Translations under genes and position numbers: made by a program
In this document: piece by piece, positions 26,429-34,761 of the stretch
How the letters are laid out: each line of letters opens with the position of its first letter
Position numbering within the stretch: position 1 is the stretch's first letter
Notes under the pieces: model-generated
What the model was told of the DNA's origin: nothing
Databases searched by the model: none
Seen by the model: only the letters and a program-made list of their open reading frames with translations
Origin: Paenibacillus polymyxa M1
GTDB lineage: Bacteria > Bacillota > Bacilli > Paenibacillales > Paenibacillaceae
Direction: 5' to 3'
DNA: 64,000 nucleotides
NCBI RefSeq assembly: GCF_000237325.1
Contig: NC_017542.1
Location: 1,991,501 to 2,055,500, forward strand

Positions 26429-27268
26429 TTAGTTGCCTTCCATTAACTTTTGGAGTTTACTTTCCGTAGAAGTTTGCGCATTAGGGGTGTAAATGCTGCA
26501 ACGGAGATCGACACTGCCTTGTACCTGAAGGGAAGTCAGGTCAAATAACATTTTGCCAGCCTTGGCATGACGAAATTCAATGAGCACTTCGGGAGCGGAG
26601 CTTACCTCACTCTGATTCCAAAGCTCGTTAAACTCTGGGTAGGCCTCGCTCATATTTTGTATAAATTGAGCATACCAGGGGTCTGTCACGTATTGCCCGT
26701 AATAAGCGCGAAAAATGGCAAGAAACCCCTTTACAAAGTGCTCCCAATTCACGGCCAGACTTTTAAACTCCTTTTTGGTAAATAGCAGTTCGATCATATT
26801 GCGTTGCTCATGTGGTAGCTCGGCAAAATCCATAAAAACATGAGCGGCAGCTTCGTTCCAGCCGACAATATGGCAGCGCCGATCTGAAATAATAGCAGGA
26901 CAGTAGTGCAACTCTTGTACGATCTTTTGCAGAGATGGAGATATGATCGCCTGCTCTGCAGGAGCAGGAAGGTTATGAGACCCGGCTTCCAGCGCTAAAT
27001 CGTACAAATATTTACGCTCATCCGTGTTCAACTGCAAGGCAGCAGCAATAGCATCCAACACGGAGGAGGATACTTTAATATCCCGACCCTGCTCCAGCCA
27101 GGTATACCAGGTTGTACTGACACCTGCAAGTTGAGCGACTTCTTCTCTACGTAAACCTGGTGTTCTGCGACGTGACCCTGGGGGAAGACCAACCATATGC
27201 GGGTGTAGGCGGGCCCTTTTTGTTTTCAGAAAAACAGATAGTGCTTCCAGACGTGCTTCCGTTTTCAT
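26429..27268 (-). CDS. XRE-type regulator with MmyB-like ligand domain
   Basis: A 279-residue protein. The helix-turn-helix is RRTPGLRREEVAQLAGVSTTWYTWLEQGR. The C-terminal part (from CPAIISDRRCHIVGWNEAA) is the PAS-like MmyB domain, which in a Streptomyces relative binds a fatty acid. ATG 27268 lies 9 nt after GGAGAG. It is divergent from the fabF paralogue at 27432, 163 nt away, which fits control by or of fatty acids (inference). Confidence 0.88.
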   Translation of the reverse strand: MKTEARLEALSVFLKTKRARLHPHMVGLPPGSRRRTPGLRREEVAQLAGVSTTWYTWLEQGRDIKVSSSVLDAIAAALQLNTDERKYLYDLALEAGSHNLPAPAEQAIISPSLQKIVQELHYCPAIISDRRCHIVGWNEAAAHVFMDFAELPHEQRNMIELLFTKKEFKSLAVNWEHFVKGFLAIFRAYYGQYVTDPWYAQFIQNMSEAYPEFNELWNQSEVSSAPEVLIEFRHAKAGKMLFDLTSLQVQGSVDLRCSIYTPNAQTSTESKLQKLMEGN

Positions 27269-27431
27269 AGGTATTTTCTCTCCATTCAATGAGTGTATCT
27301 GAAGTAATTAAATCAGGCGCTTACTATAGTAGTGTTCATTATACCAGGATAAACAAACACTTGTAATAGGATAAGACGGGGGTAAAATGAGGATTATAAG
27401 TAAGCCATCGAGCAGGAGGAATGAATAGCTT

Positions 27432-28670
27432 ATGCAAAGAGTAGTGATAACAGGTATGGGTGTCGTTTCGCCATTGGGTAATGAAGTAGACACGCTATGG
27501 AACAATTTGCTGGAGGGCCATTCAGGTATACGTAAAATTAATTCATTTGATGTGTCCGATTTAAAAGCACAAATTGCTGGACTGGTACAGGATTTTGATG
27601 CAGAAAAACAGTGGGGGCGTAAGGATGCCAGACGAATGGATCGATTTACTCAGTTTGCATTATATGCGGCAGAGCAAGCGCTCAAGGATTCTGGCCTGGA
27701 ACTAGATCGCACTGATCTGGAGCGTGTAGGTGTATATGTGGGATCAGGAGTTGGCGGTTTGGATACGTTGGTAGACAATGTGGACGTGCTGCTACATCGT
27801 GGTCCGGGCAGAGTTAGCCCGACGCTGGTACCTATGATGATCTCGAATATGGCTGCTGCCCAAATTAGTATCGCGTTTGGAGCAATGGGTCCTACGCTTT
27901 CACCTGTAACGGCTTGTTCAATTGGGAACACTGCAATTGGAGAGGCATTTCGAACCATTCGTACAGGAGATGCGGATGTCATTTTTGCCGGTGGAGCTGA
28001 AGCGGCGGTGTCTCGATTGGCTTTGGCAAGTTTCGCTAATGCAACTGCCTTGTCGACACGTAACGAGGAGCCTTCCACAGCAAGTCGGCCGTTTGATAAG
28101 AATCGGGACGGTTTTGTCATGAGCGAAGGAGCAGGCATCTTGGTGCTGGAGTCGCTGGAGCACGCTACCCGGCGTGGTGCAGAAATCTATGGTGAGGTCA
28201 TCGGTTATGGAGCGAGTTCGGATGCCTATCATATGGTTGCACCGCATCCTGAAGGAACCGGAGCTTATCTAGCAATGAAAGCGGCCCTTCATTCGGCTCG
28301 AATCTCCCCTGAAGAAGTGGACGTGATCAGTGCTCACGCAACGAGTACGGCTGTAGGGGATATCGCTGAAACCTTGGCGATTCACAAGCTGTTTGGTGAC
28401 TATGCCTATCAGATTCCGGTAACCGCGAATAAGTCCATGCTAGGTCATATGCTAGGAGCCGCAGGCGGTGTCGAAGCGATTGCGCTTGTTCAAAGCCTTC
28501 GAGAAGGTATCATTCCGCCAACGATGCATCTGGACAATCCAGACCCTGTTTGTGATCTGGATTATGTGCCTCACGAAGCGCGCAAGGCTTCGCTAAATAT
28601 TGGGTTATCTAATTCTTTCGGCTTCGGTGGTCATAATGCGGTCATTGTGCTGAAACGCTATGAGTCATAA
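27432..28670 (+). CDS. fabF: Beta-ketoacyl-ACP synthase II (FabF family paralogue)
   Basis: Condenses malonyl-ACP with acyl-ACP. The 412-residue thiolase-fold protein has Cys162 in TACSIGN and the two catalytic histidines in SAHATST and NKSMLGHMLGAAGG. The Gly-rich end is NSFGFGGHN. The text after the catalytic Cys differs from the common TACATGT, so it may be a specialised copy rather than the housekeeping one. It stands alone, without ACP, FabD or FabG. GGAGG is 12 nt upstream, a long spacing. Which acyl group it extends is unknown. Confidence 0.9.
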   Translation: MQRVVITGMGVVSPLGNEVDTLWNNLLEGHSGIRKINSFDVSDLKAQIAGLVQDFDAEKQWGRKDARRMDRFTQFALYAAEQALKDSGLELDRTDLERVGVYVGSGVGGLDTLVDNVDVLLHRGPGRVSPTLVPMMISNMAAAQISIAFGAMGPTLSPVTACSIGNTAIGEAFRTIRTGDADVIFAGGAEAAVSRLALASFANATALSTRNEEPSTASRPFDKNRDGFVMSEGAGILVLESLEHATRRGAEIYGEVIGYGASSDAYHMVAPHPEGTGAYLAMKAALHSARISPEEVDVISAHATSTAVGDIAETLAIHKLFGDYAYQIPVTANKSMLGHMLGAAGGVEAIALVQSLREGIIPPTMHLDNPDPVCDLDYVPHEARKASLNIGLSNSFGFGGHNAVIVLKRYES

Positions 28671-28688
28671 TATGTAATGAGTATTGAA

Positions 28689-28736
28689 GCCTCAGATGCT
28701 ATATCCGGCTGGGTCTAGCATCTGAGGCTATTTTAA
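28689..28736 (+). terminator. Terminator after fabF
   Basis: GCCTCAGATGCTA (28689-28701) pairs perfectly with TAGCATCTGAGGC (28716-28728); TATTTTAATTTA follows. Confidence 0.85.
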
Positions 28737-28808
28737 TTTAGGCATCATAGATTTAATTTAAATAATAGATAGAGTAAGATGGAGGAAAACATTTGGAGGG
28801 ATGAAGCC

Positions 28809-29315
28809 ATGATTATCATCAGGAACATAGAGCCAGCAGACGCTGAAGCGTATTGGAATTTAAGACTGGAAGCCCTAAAAATGAATCCCGAAGCTTTTGG
28901 AACCTCTTATGAGGAAGCTGTACAAGTTTCGTTATTTGATATAGTGAAGCAAATACAAAATAAGAGAGATCATTACATACTTGGTGCATTTACAAAGGAT
29001 CATCAGCTGGCTGGCATGACCGGGTTTAGAAGAGAACACAAAATTAAGACACGGCATAAAGGAACGATTTGGGGAGTGTATGTACCACCGATTTACCGAG
29101 GCCAGGGGATCGCTAAGAAACTTTTATTGGAAGTTATCAGTCGAGGTAGAAAAGTGGAAGGATTGAAACAAATCAATTTGAGTGTGGTGGCTGCCAATCA
29201 AGCAGCTGTTGAGCTTTATAGAAAATTGGGATTCAAAACTTATGGTATTGAAAAGAACGCTTTGGAATATCACGGTCAGGGATATGATGAGGAACTCCTG
29301 GCTTATTTTTATTAA
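28809..29315 (+). CDS. GNAT family N-acetyltransferase
   Basis: A 168-residue acetyl-CoA-dependent acyltransferase. The core VYVPPIYRGQGIAKKLL is motif A (R/Q-x-x-G-x-G/A), followed by AANQAAVELYRKLGF, the motif B end. The N-terminus EPADAEAYWNLRLEAL is usual. The substrate is unknown. ATG 28809 follows GGAGGG by 8 nt; the earlier ATG at 28779 has no site. A WYL regulator starts 20 nt after it. Confidence 0.88.
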   Translation: MIIIRNIEPADAEAYWNLRLEALKMNPEAFGTSYEEAVQVSLFDIVKQIQNKRDHYILGAFTKDHQLAGMTGFRREHKIKTRHKGTIWGVYVPPIYRGQGIAKKLLLEVISRGRKVEGLKQINLSVVAANQAAVELYRKLGFKTYGIEKNALEYHGQGYDEELLAYFY

Positions 29316-29335
29316 GGGTGAAAGGTTTTGAAAAA

Positions 29336-30280
29336 ATGAAAATCGATCGATTGCTTTCTATCGTCATTTTGCTGCTGAAAAGAAATAGAATACAAGCAAA
29401 GGAACTCGCTGATTTGTATGAGGTTTCAATTCGGACGATTTATAGAGATATTGAAGCGATTAGTCTGGCTGGTATCCCAGTAGTAACTTTTCAGGGAGCA
29501 GGTGGGGGGATTGGGCTGATGGAAGGATATCGTCTGGATCGCAGTATGCTGACGGATCATGATATCAAGGACATTGTGATGGGCCTACAGAGTTTGTCCT
29601 CGTCGTTGGGCGGTCCCAACGTATCCCGGTTACTTCATAAATTTGAAAGCATTATACCAGAGTCTGAAAAAGAGCAATTTAGTGTCCGTACCACACAGTT
29701 TATCGTCGATCATTCGGGATGGGGAAATCAGTCTGTCCAGGAAGCTAAATTAATAAAGGTAAAAGAGGCAATGAGTCAAGCGCGTACGGTTGCTTTTATC
29801 TATCGAAATGCGGAAGGAACCCGAACGAAGCGGAATGTGGAACCACATACGCTTGTGCTGAAAGGGCAACAATGGTTTGTGTATGCGTATTGTCCCGACA
29901 GGGGGCAGTTTCGGTTGTTCAAGCTTGCTCGTATGAGTGAGCCTGTAGTTACAGAGACGGCTTTCACCCGCAGGGATCTTTCTGATGAAGTGCTGCCGTG
30001 GAATGAGGGACGGATGACGGCATCCAGGGATGTACAACCGTTTACGCTACAATTTAACCGCAACTCAAGACATCTGGGGGAGGACTGGTTTGGTGTGGAA
30101 GCATTGAGCGAGCAGGAGGAAGGAATTTACACAGTTTCGGTCCCGTTTCCCGAGGATGCGTGGGTGTACGGGTTCATTTTAAGCCTCGGGCCGGATGTGG
30201 TTGTCAAAGAACCGGCTCATTTGCGAGACAAGATTCATAAGATGGCGTTGCGTATTGCGTCTAATTATGAAGAAGGCTAG
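29336..30280 (+). CDS. WYL-domain transcriptional regulator (YafY type)
   Basis: A 314-residue protein with an N-terminal HTH_11 winged helix (RIQAKELADLYEVSIRTIYRDIEAIS). The WYL domain contains KGQQWFVYAYCPDRGQFRLFKLARM, and a WCX-type tail follows. WYL domains often sense small molecules or nucleic acid. It lies 20 nt behind the GNAT gene and is probably co-transcribed. ATG 29336 has AAAGG 10 nt upstream; the GTG at 29318 overlaps that site. Confidence 0.9.
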   Translation: MKIDRLLSIVILLLKRNRIQAKELADLYEVSIRTIYRDIEAISLAGIPVVTFQGAGGGIGLMEGYRLDRSMLTDHDIKDIVMGLQSLSSSLGGPNVSRLLHKFESIIPESEKEQFSVRTTQFIVDHSGWGNQSVQEAKLIKVKEAMSQARTVAFIYRNAEGTRTKRNVEPHTLVLKGQQWFVYAYCPDRGQFRLFKLARMSEPVVTETAFTRRDLSDEVLPWNEGRMTASRDVQPFTLQFNRNSRHLGEDWFGVEALSEQEEGIYTVSVPFPEDAWVYGFILSLGPDVVVKEPAHLRDKIHKMALRIASNYEEG

Positions 30281-30310
30281 GAATTATAGAGTAAATCTTA
30301 GATTAAAGTA

Positions 30311-30346
30311 AAACGAACCTGACCCATAGTTGTCAGGTTTGTTTCG
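30311..30346 (+). terminator. Terminator after the WYL gene
   Basis: AAACGAACCTGAC pairs with GTCAGGTTTGTTTCGTT around CCATAGTT; T-rich 3' arm. Confidence 0.7.
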
Positions 30347-30396
30347 TTATACTGGTGGCATACCAGATATGAGTTAGCGAAAGGGGATTTACGAGA

Positions 30397-31137
30397 ATGG
30401 ATAAAGCTTGTCAAAGCTGCGGGATGCCGCTGGAGCATGAGGATCAATATGGAACGGATGCACAACATAATAATACAGATGAGTATTGCAAGTATTGTTA
30501 CAAGGAAGGTGCATTTGTACAGCCTGACTTGACGATGGAGGGAATGATCCAGCAGTGTGTGCCGATCCTGGTAGAAGAGGGGATGCAGGCAGAAGAAGCG
30601 ACTTCGATGCTACGTAATTACTTACCGCGTTTGAAGAGGTGGCGGTCTTCAGAGGATACAGAGCTTCCATTTGATGGACCCATTCGGGAGGAGTACCGAG
30701 GTGAAATCCATTTAATTGGTCTAAAAGCACGCACAAACAATCAGAAGGAACAGACATCTCACGGGATCATTCCAAGCATGTGGGAACGTTTTATAGGTGA
30801 GAATGTGGCAGGTCGGATCAGAGGTCATGAAGGACTTGCTTCCGTCTATGGTTGCTATACTGACTATGAAAATGGAGCTCTGGGCGAGTATACATTTTTT
30901 ATTGGAAAGGAAGCGGCTGAGGACTTCCAAACTCCTGACGAGCTTGAAGAACTTGTAATTCCGGCTGCACGCTATGCTATTTTTCAGGCAACCCATGAAC
31001 CTTCTTCTATCTTCCGTGTATGGCAGAAAATTTGGGCATGGGCTGCCACGGGACAAGGGGAGCGGACCTACACAGGTGATTTTGAAGTGTATGGCAATCC
31101 AGATGAACCCGTTTTGATTTATATTGCAATTAAGTGA
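30397..31137 (+). CDS. Zinc-ribbon protein fused to GyrI-like effector-binding domain
   Basis: A 246-residue two-domain protein. Residues 1-85 hold CQSCGMPLEHEDQYG...YCKYC, a four-Cys zinc ribbon of the putative zinc ribbon family, with the following helix. Residues 95-246 form the AraC-effector/GyrI-like fold (GIIPSMWERFIGENVAG... YAIFQATHEPSSIFRVWQKI), which usually binds small hydrophobic or cationic molecules. No DNA-binding domain, so it may sequester a ligand. AAAGGGG precedes ATG 30397 by 10 nt. Single gene with its own terminator. Confidence 0.82.
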   Translation: MDKACQSCGMPLEHEDQYGTDAQHNNTDEYCKYCYKEGAFVQPDLTMEGMIQQCVPILVEEGMQAEEATSMLRNYLPRLKRWRSSEDTELPFDGPIREEYRGEIHLIGLKARTNNQKEQTSHGIIPSMWERFIGENVAGRIRGHEGLASVYGCYTDYENGALGEYTFFIGKEAAEDFQTPDELEELVIPAARYAIFQATHEPSSIFRVWQKIWAWAATGQGERTYTGDFEVYGNPDEPVLIYIAIK

Positions 31138-31160
31138 TGATCTACAGTGATAGAAGAGAA

Positions 31161-31196
31161 CCGCCTAGGCCGTTATTGAGGCCCAGGCGTTTTTTT
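31161..31196 (+). terminator. Terminator after the zinc-ribbon gene
   Basis: CGCCTAGGCC (31162-31171) pairs with GGCCCAGGCG (31180-31189), one mismatch, followed by seven T residues. Confidence 0.9.
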
Positions 31197-31224
31197 CGTT
31201 AATCCAAACCATATGGGTTTACTA

Positions 31225-32460
31225 TCAAGTTGAACGTCGAGTCACCGCCCAAAAAATGAGAGCTAGAGCACTGACACCAGCCCCCAATAGACAAACTCCA
31301 TTCCACCCAGCATAGGTATACATGTGAGTGGAGGTAATGGCTCCAGTGGCGCTACCGATGGAATAAAATATCATGTAGCCTGCGGTAAGTCGGCTTCGTG
31401 CTTCAGGGCGAACGTTAAAAATCAAGCTCTGGTTTGTGACATGTACAGCCTGTACGGCCAAGTCCAAAAGAATGACACCAAGAGTTAAAGCGAATAGAGA
31501 ATGCTCGGTGTAGCCTATAGGTAGCCAGGACAGCAGCAATACAACTAGTGCGATACCTGTCGTTCGTTGTCCCAAGCTTTGATCGGCAAGCCGCCCTGCT
31601 TGTGCTGCTGCTAATGCTCCGGCGACTCCAGCCAAGCCGAAGGCCCCAATTGCAGTGTGTGAAAGAGAAAATGGGGGGGCACTGAGAGGTAATACAAGCG
31701 AAGTCCACAGTATGCTGAACGCTGTGAAAATGAGCAACGCAAGGACAGCACGAATACGCAGAATTCGTTCTTGGACGAACAGTGTGATAACCGAGCGAAG
31801 CAGCTGCGCATAGGAAAGTGTGGCGCTTGTGGGTTCGTTCTTTGGGAGCACTCGCAATAGAGCCACAGCCATAAACAGCGTAAGTACAGCAGAAATAAGG
31901 TAAACTGAACGCCAGCCTGCCAGATCAGTTAATACACCAGCAACGGTTCGTGCGAGTAAAATGCCGATAACGACTCCGCTGGTTACCAGCCCTACGACCT
32001 GCCCGCGTTCAGTCGGATTAGCCAAGGTCGAGGCGAATGCCACGAGTGTTTGAGTCACGACAGCCAGCAGTCCAACCATTGCCATTCCCATAAGCAGTAT
32101 TGTACGGGTAGGGGCAAAGCTAACCAGGATTAATGCCAGCACAGATAGCAGCATTTGTCCTGTAATCAATCGCCGTCTGTTCAAGAGATCGCCAAGCGGG
32201 ACGAGCAGCAGCAGTCCTAACGCATAACAAATTTGCGTGACGGTAATAACGATACCGACTGATGAGTGTGTAATGCCAAACTCGTGCGCCAGCGCATCCA
32301 GTAATGGCTGTGCATAGTAAATGTTAGCGACAGCCAGCCCGCAGGCTATAGCAAACAAGAGTGCCACAGACCGGGACAGAACCGGAACGGGGGCTATTTC
32401 GGCAGTGTTTGCTATCGTTTGATGGGAGAGGGGGAGAGCGTTTTCTTCTGACGTCTTCAT
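31225..32460 (-). CDS. MFS transporter
   Basis: A 12-span major facilitator of about 411 residues. Motif A is GDLLNRRRLITG in loop 2-3, preceded by the typical first helix VANIYYAQPLLDALAHEFG. This is the AraJ/YgaY-like drug or sugar efflux branch. The gene lies opposite a damaged tetR, with two palindromes between them, so it is the likely target of that repressor. ATG 32460 and GTG 32466 are both possible; neither has a strong ribosome site. The exported compound is unknown. Confidence 0.85.
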   Translation of the reverse strand: MKTSEENALPLSHQTIANTAEIAPVPVLSRSVALLFAIACGLAVANIYYAQPLLDALAHEFGITHSSVGIVITVTQICYALGLLLLVPLGDLLNRRRLITGQMLLSVLALILVSFAPTRTILLMGMAMVGLLAVVTQTLVAFASTLANPTERGQVVGLVTSGVVIGILLARTVAGVLTDLAGWRSVYLISAVLTLFMAVALLRVLPKNEPTSATLSYAQLLRSVITLFVQERILRIRAVLALLIFTAFSILWTSLVLPLSAPPFSLSHTAIGAFGLAGVAGALAAAQAGRLADQSLGQRTTGIALVVLLLSWLPIGYTEHSLFALTLGVILLDLAVQAVHVTNQSLIFNVRPEARSRLTAGYMIFYSIGSATGAITSTHMYTYAGWNGVCLLGAGVSALALIFWAVTRRST

Positions 32461-32492
32461 TTTCACATACCACGTCGCTTTCTGTGATTTGC

Positions 32493-32523
32493 ATACTGAT
32501 CAGTATAATATACCGATTGGTAT
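32493..32523. promoter_or_regulatory. Two palindromic operators between MFS and tetR
   Basis: ATACTGATCAGTAT (32493-32506) is a perfect 14-nt palindrome. ATACCGATTGGTAT (32510-32523) shares its ATAC...GTAT ends. Centres are 17 nt apart. Size and place fit a TetR-family repressor that controls the divergent MFS gene. Confidence 0.65.
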
Positions 32524-32588
32524 GTAATGATTTTAGGTCAATGTAACTCTCATCCATAAGATTTGTCAAGAGTTTAACCCGTATATAT

Positions 32589-32617
32589 TTGACAGCCGCT
32601 TCTGGAGATTATACAAT
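32589..32617 (+). promoter_or_regulatory. Promoter of tetR
   Basis: TTGACA (32589-32594), 17 nt, TACAAT (32612-32617), followed 39 nt later by the tetR ATG with its GGGGG ribosome site. Confidence 0.7.
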
Positions 32618-32655
32618 CTTAATATACTGAACGATACGAAAAGAAGGGGGAAAGT

Positions 32656-33243
32656 ATGGTTCGACCACGAGAATTTGATGAAGATTAAGCGTTGGATGCA
32701 GCGATGCAAGTTTTTTGGGAAAAGGGTTTCGAGGCCACGTCTTTAAGCGATTTAACCTCGCGTATGGGAATACAACGCCCCAGCATATATGCTGCCTATG
32801 GGGATAAAAAGCAATTGTTCGAAGCTGCGCTGCGTAAATATACGCAATCTCATGCAGCTTGTGTAAGGGCTAAACTGCAAAATAGTTCAGCTGTAAAAGA
32901 AGCATTTTACAATTTTTTTGGAGGAGTGGTGGCAGAAGAGTACGAAGAGGGGTCCAATAAGGGATGCTTTTGCATCAATACAATGGTAGAACTAGCCCCT
33001 CATGATGAGAGGTTTGAAATTTTAACCAGAGAACATCAGATGTATCTCTCTGCTGTCTTTCAGGAGACCCTCGAACGTGGTATTCAATCTGGGGAGCTTG
33101 AGGTGACTATAGATGAACGAGCTTTGGCACACACGTTGGTCTCTTTGTTAATCGGGATAACCGTGATGATGAAGTCACGCCCAGAGCGTTCTTTTGTGGA
33201 TCATGCGGTTGCGACCGCACTTATGTTGTTGGATGGAAAATAA
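32656..33243 (+). pseudogene. TetR-family repressor with in-frame stop codon at position 11
   Basis: ATG 32656 follows AAGAAGGGGG and encodes MVRPREFDED, then TAA (32686-32688), then ALDAAMQVFWEKGFEATSLSD in the same frame. The ten residues before the stop are the expected start of an AcrR/TetR protein, and a Lys codon AAA would restore the frame by one base. The rest is intact: helix-turn-helix with RPSIYAAYGDKKQLF and the ligand-binding domain, 183 residues from TTG 32692. Either the repressor is lost, or a shortened form starts at that TTG without a good ribosome site. A sequencing error is possible. Confidence 0.75.
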
Positions 33244-33265
33244 CTTAGGACTGGAGAACACCTGG

Positions 33266-33658
33266 ATGCCACACATAAAAGCTATTCAAACGCCGCTTGG
33301 CGAATTGCATGGGCGGGATGCGGTCTATTTGGATCAGGTTCATATGAATTATGCGAAGAAAGAGCTGGTTTTGAAGGGAGAGATTAATGGGGGGTTGGCG
33401 TCAGAAGCAGTAGACGTTTTTGTACCCTATGAGCTTATATTTACAGGAGTCTACTACTTTAATATGATTGAACTGGATGTGGCTTTAGACATGCCTGAGC
33501 AGAAGTATACGCAAGGTAGTAGTTTTGATGAGCTTACAGATACGCCATTATTAGCTACAATAGCTAGTGCACGGGGGAAAAATCTAAAACACTTTCTGTT
33601 GAAAACCTATGACGATGTTTTAGAAATCGCTTGTAGAGACTATAAGATGACTATATAA
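33266..33658 (+). CDS. 130-residue protein, unknown
   Basis: ATG 33266 lies 10 nt after GGAG; the frame is open back to 33194 and an ATG at 33233 overlapping the tetR stop is an alternative. The product is a mixed alpha/beta cytosolic protein: KAIQTPLGELHGRDAVYLDQV, then LIFTGVYYFNMIELDVALD. It lacks signal, membrane or metal motifs. It lies between tetR and the macrodomain gene and may be read with either. Family not recognised. Confidence 0.6.
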   Translation: MPHIKAIQTPLGELHGRDAVYLDQVHMNYAKKELVLKGEINGGLASEAVDVFVPYELIFTGVYYFNMIELDVALDMPEQKYTQGSSFDELTDTPLLATIASARGKNLKHFLLKTYDDVLEIACRDYKMTI

Positions 33659-33690
33659 CAAAGCTGGTTTTTAGAAGAGAAGGAGGATCA

Positions 33691-34242
33691 ATGGATACCC
33701 AAATTGAACTATTTAACGTGATCATACGTGTGGTGCAAGGGGATATTACCCGTTGTAAGGCGGATATTATTGTCAACGCTGCAAATACAAGCTTGCTGGG
33801 TGGCGGTGGTGTAGATGGTGCAATTCATAGAGCTGGCGGTCCGGCTATATTGGAAGATTGTGTCCGAATCAGAAACAAGCAAGGGGGATGTCCGGTAGGA
33901 GGCGCAGTTTATACGACGGCTGGCAAGCTGGAAGCCCAATATGTTGTTCATACTGTCGGCCCTGTGTGGAATGGTGGCGACCATCAGGAAGAAGAGCTAT
34001 TGGCGACATGCTACCGTCATACACTGCAATTAGCTTTAGAATTGAATGCACGCAGCATTGCTTTTCCCAATATCAGCACAGGCATCTACCGATTCCCGAA
34101 AGAAAAGGCGGCCGAGATTGCTATACAGGAAGTGACACGTTTTGTACAGGAACATGTTGGGTTGAATGAAATTATTTTTGTTTGTTTTGATGCGGAAAAT
34201 GCTCAGTTATATAGCCGTAAGCTACAGTCACCTAAAGATTAA
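33691..34242 (+). CDS. Macrodomain protein (O-acetyl-ADP-ribose deacetylase type)
   Basis: A 183-residue MacroD/YmdB-like protein. VVQGDITRCKADIIVNAANTSLLGGGGVDGAIHRAGG holds the conserved Asn and the GGGGVDGAIH loop; AFPNISTGIYRFP is the second ligand loop. Such enzymes cleave O-acetyl-ADP-ribose and mono-ADP-ribose from protein or RNA ends. No PARP, sirtuin or DarT toxin is seen near it, so it looks like a general hydrolase. AAGGAGGA precedes ATG 33691. Confidence 0.93.
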   Translation: MDTQIELFNVIIRVVQGDITRCKADIIVNAANTSLLGGGGVDGAIHRAGGPAILEDCVRIRNKQGGCPVGGAVYTTAGKLEAQYVVHTVGPVWNGGDHQEEELLATCYRHTLQLALELNARSIAFPNISTGIYRFPKEKAAEIAIQEVTRFVQEHVGLNEIIFVCFDAENAQLYSRKLQSPKD

Positions 34243-34326
34243 TTTTTTATTATACATACTTAAGCTCCTCATTTAACTTAATCCAACGAATGAATTGATG
34301 TAAGAGTGCTCAACTGGAGGTGTGTT

Positions 34327-34710
34327 ATGCTGGTTAAGCTGATAAATAAGATCCCGCGGGATTGGCTTATATTCATGTATAAGCATACGCCGTTCACTCG
34401 ATTGAAAAATGCATTGGTGTACCGGGCACAACATAAATTTTTAATTGCTGTGCTGGGCATTTTCACGAACGATGCCGGGGAAGTGCTGCTATTAAAGCAC
34501 GTATACCGGAAGCAACCGTGGGGAATTCCCGGCGGCTGGATGGAGCTAGAGCAGCCGGAAACCGCCTTACGGCGCGAAGTCCGGGAAGAAACTGGGCTGG
34601 AGGTAGAGATCACCTCATTGGCGCAAGCCCAGTTTGGCCAGTTGCCGAACCGCGTGGATCTTATTTTTAAATGCCACCACACCAGAAAAAGCTTATTCAG
34701 AAGCTGCTGA
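34327..34710 (+). CDS. Nudix hydrolase, C-terminus probably lost by frameshift
   Basis: A 127-residue protein with a good Nudix box, GGWMELEQPETALRREVREETGLEV, so the catalytic Glu cluster is intact. The expected family end, a strand with SAEV and a final helix, is missing. In the +1 frame just after KCHHT the text SEAAEVN appears, which fits the lost segment. A one-base change near the A-run at 34685-34689 would explain it, but the continuation then runs into the converging gene without a stop. GGAGG is 6 nt before ATG 34327. Substrate unknown. Confidence 0.7.
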   Translation: MLVKLINKIPRDWLIFMYKHTPFTRLKNALVYRAQHKFLIAVLGIFTNDAGEVLLLKHVYRKQPWGIPGGWMELEQPETALRREVREETGLEVEITSLAQAQFGQLPNRVDLIFKCHHTRKSLFRSC

Positions 34711-34761
34711 AGTAAATGTTCACCTTATGCTCATGTTCAGTTCATGCGATGGAAAATCGGT

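Noticed and set aside
33691..34242. Macrodomain as antitoxin of a DarT-type system
   Set aside because: No ADP-ribosyltransferase gene is adjacent; the neighbours are an unknown 130-residue gene and a Nudix gene.
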